From Chloroflexota bacterium (GTDB lineage Bacteria > Chloroflexota > Limnocylindria > QHBO01), in assembly GCA_013694645.1 (NCBI GenBank), contig JACDBZ010000087.1, positions 1-7,308 on the forward strand: a stretch of 7,308 bases of DNA. The letters are read 5' to 3'. Positions 4,962 through 7,308 of this stretch are shown piece by piece; position 1 is the stretch's first letter; each line of letters starts with the position of its first letter. The position numbers and the translations under genes were made by a program. The notes under the pieces are model-generated. The model made no database searches, was not told the origin of the DNA, and saw nothing but the letters and a program-made list of their open reading frames with translations.

Positions 4962-5515
4962 TTCCTGCCGTATCGTTCGCTGAAGACCGTCTCCTCCCTG
5001 GGGAGCCGCGCCTGGCCCCGGGCCGACTTCGGCTCTCGAGCCGCTTCCGTGGGATGACCGATCGCGATGATGGTGCGCACGAACCGGTCGTCGGGCAGGC
5101 CGAGCAGCTCAGCCACCAGTGGCCGCGCCTCTGACCGAATCCAGGCAATCCCGGCACCGAGGTCCAGCAACGACGCGGCAATGAGCATCCGCTCCGCCGC
5201 CCGCCCCTCGTCGAACGCGTGCGACACCGCGCTTCCCTGTTCCCGGATGACGGCAATGGCCACCGCCGCCCTGGCAGTTTCAAGCGCCCGGGTCTGAGGT
5301 TGGCCGGCGTCGGCAAGGCGACGCAGGATCTCGGAGGCCCGGATGACCACAAAACGCCATGGCTGCGTGTTGCGGCTGGATCCGGACCAGCGGGCCGCAT
5401 CGGCGATGGCCCCGAGCGCGTCGGGGTCCACCGGTGCATCGGTGAACTCTCGCACCTGGCGCACGCGGAGCAGTGGGCGCACGCGGTGCGCGCCGGAACC
5501 GGATTCGCTTGTCAT
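4958..5515 (-). CDS. Nitroreductase-family FMN oxidoreductase
   Basis: The 185-aa product is a standard-length member of the nitroreductase family, dimeric FMN enzymes that use NAD(P)H to reduce nitro, quinone or other electrophilic groups. RQVREF (19-24) is the N-terminal arginine motif that contacts FMN phosphate. SSRNTQPWRFVVI (46-58) is the classic PSxxNxQPW-type loop. DEGRAAERMLIAASLLDLG (102-120) is the interface helix, IAIGHP (150-155) the conserved strand and turn, and KSARGQARLPREETVF (163-178) the usual C-terminal K-x-R-x-x-L-x-E-x-V pattern. The physiological substrate cannot be told. The start at ATG 5515 has TAGGCT ending seven bases upstream and TTGCGG 16 bp before that. The gene is divergent from the exported small protein and shares a CTAG stop overlap with the membrane-protein gene. 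Confidence 0.9.
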   Translation of the reverse strand: MTSESGSGAHRVRPLLRVRQVREFTDAPVDPDALGAIADAARWSGSSRNTQPWRFVVIRASEILRRLADAGQPQTRALETARAAVAIAVIREQGSAVSHAFDEGRAAERMLIAASLLDLGAGIAWIRSEARPLVAELLGLPDDRFVRTIIAIGHPTEAAREPKSARGQARLPREETVFSERYGRN

Positions 5516-5522
5516 GCGTACA

Positions 5523-5550
5523 AGCCTACCCCTCGTAAGGTCGACCGCAA
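5523..5550 (-). promoter_or_regulatory. Nitroreductase promoter, probably leaderless
   Basis: On the minus strand TTGCGG (5550-5545), a 16-bp spacer and TAGGCT (5528-5523) form a reasonable promoter. Seven bases then lead to the nitroreductase ATG, so the transcript would have no or almost no leader. Confidence 0.45.
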
Positions 5551-5552
5551 GG

Positions 5553-5558
5553 TAGACT
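5553..5558 (+). promoter_or_regulatory. Candidate -10 (TAGACT) for the small exported protein gene
   Basis: TAGACT lies 35 bases before GTG 5594, which would give a short leader containing the GGAGA ribosome binding site at 5583-5587. A second TANNNT hexamer, TAGGCT, lies at 5562-5567. No clear -35 is seen for either. The region overlaps the start of the divergent nitroreductase promoter, so the two could affect each other. Confidence 0.35.
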
Positions 5559-5593
5559 GACTAGGCTGCCCGCACCGACCACGGAGAAATGAC

Positions 5594-6067
5594 GTGAACC
5601 GCCCCAATCGCATCGCCCTGCTGGCCGCCGCCGTCCTGATCCTTGTCGCGGCCGGCAGCGTCATGGCTGGGCGCGCACCGACCGCTCGCGACGTCGCCGC
5701 ACCGCCCGCCTCGAGCCACGAGCCGCAGGAAGCTGATGATGCCGATGACGCGGGTCAGCCGAGCGTTGAGGCGCTCGCTCATGCCGGCGAGCGCCTTGCC
5801 GCCAGTGACATTCCATTTGACGAAGGTGTGCTCAGCGATCTCGCCTCCCGATACGGCGTGGGTGGCGCGGTGCGCACGCTCGCATGGGCGGACGCGGCTT
5901 CCGTGGGAGTCGAGGAGATCGCCGCCATGCGTGACGCAGATGGCATGGGCTGGGGCCAGATCGCTCGTGAGCTTGACGTGCATCCCGGCCTGGGCTCGAT
6001 CATGGGCAATGGCCACGGCCGAGCGAATGCGCCCGGGCAGCTGAAAGAGAAGCAGCCGGAAGAGTAG
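5594..6067 (+). CDS. Small exported or membrane-anchored protein, unknown function
   Basis: The 157-aa product begins with a basic N-terminus and a hydrophobic stretch at about 7-25 ending SVMAGRA, a signal peptide or anchor. A low-complexity Ala/Asp/Glu/Pro linker follows (about 30-58). Residues 59-135 look folded and helical: SDLASRYGVGGAVRTLAWADA, then EEIAAMRDADGMGWGQIARELDVHPG. The last part (a G-M-G-W-G-x-I-A motif followed by L-x-V-H-P-G) resembles small uncharacterised periplasmic or cell-wall proteins, from memory only. Residues 136-157 are Gly/Asn/Lys-rich and probably disordered. GTG 5594 has a good ribosome binding site (GGAGA, 5583-5587). An ATG at 5589 opens only two codons. The gene is divergent from the nitroreductase and ends 8 bp from the stop of the permease gene on the other strand. 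Confidence 0.7.
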   Translation: MNRPNRIALLAAAVLILVAAGSVMAGRAPTARDVAAPPASSHEPQEADDADDAGQPSVEALAHAGERLAASDIPFDEGVLSDLASRYGVGGAVRTLAWADAASVGVEEIAAMRDADGMGWGQIARELDVHPGLGSIMGNGHGRANAPGQLKEKQPEE

Positions 6068-6075
6068 ATCGGCTC

Positions 6076-6477
6076 TCAGGTCACCGCCCGCTCGGTTCGT
6101 TCACCGTTCGGGCTTCGCGTCATCAGCATTCGGGCGGCGATGATCAGGAGCAGCACGGCAAACAGGCGCCGCAGGAGCTCCTCGTCGAGCGACAGCGCGA
6201 TGAGGCTGCCCAAGAGCGCCCCCAGCACGCCACCGAGCGCGAGCGCGACCGCGTCCCGCAGCGCAAAGCGCCCGTGACGGTGGTGGGTGAAGGACCCCAG
6301 CGCCGCGGCCGGAATGATGACAAGCAGCGATGTTCCCTGCGCCACGTGCTGGTCGAAGCCCGTGATGAGGACCATGGCTGGCACGATCACCAGGCCGCCA
6401 CCGATGCCGAGCAGGCCGGCCAGCGCGCCTGCCGTCAGACCGATCCCCAGCAGCGCCAGGATCTCGGGCGCAGTCAC
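6076..6477 (-). CDS. Half-length TauE/SafE (DUF81) permease, second gene of the pair
   Basis: The 133-aa membrane protein corresponds to one of the two repeats of the TauE/SafE (TSUP) family, whose usual members have about 250 residues and export sulfite, sulfoacetate or other organic anions. The signature AGALAGLLGIGGGLVIVPAM lies at 16-35. A second hydrophobic segment (about 49-63), a basic HHRHGR loop (65-70), and helices at about 76-95 and 103-119 follow, then a charged tail. It starts at GTG 6477, overlapping the stop of the upstream paralogue in a GTGA, with no Shine-Dalgarno sequence, so translation is probably coupled. The two products share the first block almost residue for residue and plausibly pair as a heterodimer. 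The substrate is unknown. Confidence 0.82.
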   Translation of the reverse strand: MTAPEILALLGIGLTAGALAGLLGIGGGLVIVPAMVLITGFDQHVAQGTSLLVIIPAAALGSFTHHRHGRFALRDAVALALGGVLGALLGSLIALSLDEELLRRLFAVLLLIIAARMLMTRSPNGERTERAVT

Positions 6478-6848
6478 GAGGCGAGCATCGTCAGCGCGAT
6501 GACGGCCATGAAGATCGCGAAGCCGATGCGCAGCCGGTCGTCGCCGATGCGGGCCATCAGCCTCGTTCCGACCTGGACCCCGATGAGCGACCCCACCATC
6601 AGGACGGCGGCGGCCGGAAGGTTGACGCTGTCGGCCTGGCCGAAGATGACCGCTCCGACCGCCGCGATCGGGACGATCGACGCCAGCGAGGTCGCCGACG
6701 CACGCTGCGGGGCCATGCCTGCGATCAGGACCATGGCCGGCACCATGATGATGCCGCCGCCGACGCCGAACAGGCCGCTCAGCGCCCCGGCGGCGAGCCC
6801 GACTGCAGCCAGAAGCAGCGGGTTGGGGCGAGCCGGGGTCGATACCAT
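6474..6848 (-). CDS. Half-length TauE/SafE (DUF81) permease, first gene of the pair
   Basis: The 124-aa product is the second half-size TauE/SafE protein. Its signature AGALSGLFGVGGGIIMVPAM is at 20-39 and is nearly the same as in the downstream gene. Hydrophobic segments follow at about 53-69, 77-96 and 107-122, giving the four-helix half fold. I chose ATG 6848 (MVSTPARPNPLLL) because the longer frame back to 7034 would overlap the divergent FAH gene, has a non-permease-like Arg-rich composition, and puts 62 extra residues before the conserved repeat. The hexamer TACCAT ends six bases before this ATG on the minus strand, so a leaderless start is likely. The two genes look like a tandem duplication that stayed separate rather than fusing into the usual two-repeat transporter. 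Confidence 0.82.
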   Translation of the reverse strand: MVSTPARPNPLLLAAVGLAAGALSGLFGVGGGIIMVPAMVLIAGMAPQRASATSLASIVPIAAVGAVIFGQADSVNLPAAAVLMVGSLIGVQVGTRLMARIGDDRLRIGFAIFMAVIALTMLAS

Positions 6849-6860
6849 GCCCGCATGGTA
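6843..6860. promoter_or_regulatory. 18-bp palindrome, candidate bidirectional leaderless promoter
   Basis: TACCATGC-CC-GCATGGTA is a perfect inverted repeat. On each strand TACCAT (a TANNNT hexamer) is followed by six bases and an ATG: minus-strand ATG 6848 of the permease gene and plus-strand ATG 6855 of a nine-codon ORF leading to the FAH gene. Each -10 therefore overlaps the other strand's start codon. The same sequence could also be a repressor site. The promoter activity is inferred. Confidence 0.45.
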
Positions 6861-6884
6861 GAAGCAGTCGCCCGCCAGCGATGA
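6855..6884 (+). CDS. Candidate nine-codon leader ORF before the FAH gene
   Basis: The ORF encodes MVEAVARQR and its TGA overlaps the FAH start in an ATGA. The FAH ATG has no Shine-Dalgarno sequence, so reinitiation from this leaderless mini-ORF would explain how it is translated. The ORF is very short and could be chance. Confidence 0.25.
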   Translation: MVEAVARQR

Positions 6885-7308
6885 GGATCGTCCGTTATCG
6901 AGCCACCGATGGCCCGGCATGGGGCGTGGCCGATGCCTCGGATCGCGTCCATGCCATCGGCGGAGATGACCCATTTGCGGGTGAGACGCTCGGTTCCGAT
7001 ATGGGCTCGCTCCGCGAGCTGGAGCTCCTGCCACCCGGAGCGCCGAGCAAGGTGATCTGCGTCGGACGCAACTATCGCGAGCATGCCGCGGAGTTCGGAC
7101 ATGCGGTTCCGGATCAGCCCCTCCTGTTCATGAAGCCGCCCTCCTCGATCGTCGGACCGGGCGCCGAGATCCACTACCCGACCCTCTCGAAGCGGGTGGA
7201 CCCGGAGGCCGAGCTCGTGATCATCATCGCTCGTGAGGCCCATCGCGTGTCGGCCGAGCGGGCCATGGACGTGATCGGCGGCTACACGTGCGGCAACGAT
7301 GTCACCGC
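6881..7308 (+). CDS. FAH-family hydrolase, 5' part
   Basis: The gene is open to the window edge; 142 codons are visible and no stop is reached. The sequence fits the fumarylacetoacetate hydrolase superfamily, Mg2+-dependent enzymes that cleave or isomerise acylpyruvates, hydroxyheptadienedioates and similar 2-oxoacids. A short N-terminal domain (about 1-55) precedes KVICVGRNYREHAAEFG (57-73) with conserved His68. PLLFMKPPSSIVGPG (80-94) is the usual lid and loop, and VDPEAELVIII (106-116) carries metal ligands Glu109 and Glu111. GGYTCGNDVT at 133-142 carries the third ligand, Asp140. All visible metal-site residues are intact. This subgroup covers FAHD1-like acylpyruvase or oxaloacetate decarboxylase and HpaG-like enzymes, so the substrate is open. 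I chose ATG 6881 because it gives the family's usual N-terminus. It is divergent from the permease pair. Confidence 0.88.
   Translation, partial: MRIVRYRATDGPAWGVADASDRVHAIGGDDPFAGETLGSDMGSLRELELLPPGAPSKVICVGRNYREHAAEFGHAVPDQPLLFMKPPSSIVGPGAEIHYPTLSKRVDPEAELVIIIAREAHRVSAERAMDVIGGYTCGNDVT

Noticed and set aside
6274..6861. 195-codon plus-strand frame opposite the permease pair
   Set aside because: It is the shadow of two recognisable membrane genes and is Met/Thr/Pro/Ala-rich without motifs.
6849..7034. 62-residue N-terminal extension of the first TauE/SafE gene
   Set aside because: It would overlap the well-supported FAH gene, is Arg/His/Pro-rich, and precedes the conserved first repeat, which starts naturally after ATG 6848.

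Overview
This is a GC-rich, gene-dense window of bacterial chromosome. It has short intergenic gaps, GTG as well as ATG starts, and several genes that seem to lack a leader, with a -10-like hexamer about 6-9 nt before the start codon. Protein types and composition suggest Chloroflexota (Limnocylindria-like) or Actinomycetota; I cannot decide between them from sequence alone. There is no rRNA, tRNA, CRISPR array, phage gene or intact transposase.

Layout, left to right. A shikimate-kinase-like P-loop kinase (+) has its shikimate-binding GGG changed to AAG. It is followed by a small protein with a hydrophobic segment and a Gly/Asp-rich tail (+). That gene meets, tail to tail, a PLP aminotransferase of the KAT/MetAT/DapC type (-), and the two share one CTAG for both stop codons. 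The aminotransferase is divergent from an M28-type metallopeptidase (+). The 239 bp between them holds two copies of a palindrome (GTGCA-N5-TGCAC), each next to an inward-lying GTAGATA/TATCTAC, plus a core of GGTCAA repeats around a hairpin. A 479 bp stretch follows with no large gene but with candidate small ORFs. Then comes a five-helix membrane protein with a lipocalin-like Cys-pair tail (+), which shares a second CTAG stop overlap with a nitroreductase (-). Divergent from the nitroreductase is a small exported or anchored protein (+). Two half-size TauE/SafE permease genes (-) overlap by GTGA, and divergent from them is the start of a fumarylacetoacetate hydrolase (FAH) family enzyme (+) that runs off the window.

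Functionally this is mostly housekeeping and peripheral metabolism: peptide and amino-acid turnover (peptidase plus aminotransferase, probably co-regulated), flavin redox, anion export and 2-oxoacid-type C-C hydrolysis. I see no large new multi-gene system. The most interesting signals are in the spaces between genes: the mirrored twin-operator promoter region, an 18-bp palindrome that could drive both the permease and FAH genes, the repeated CTAG stop overlap in a window where CTAG is otherwise rare, and small upstream ORFs coupled to the next gene by GTGA or ATGA.
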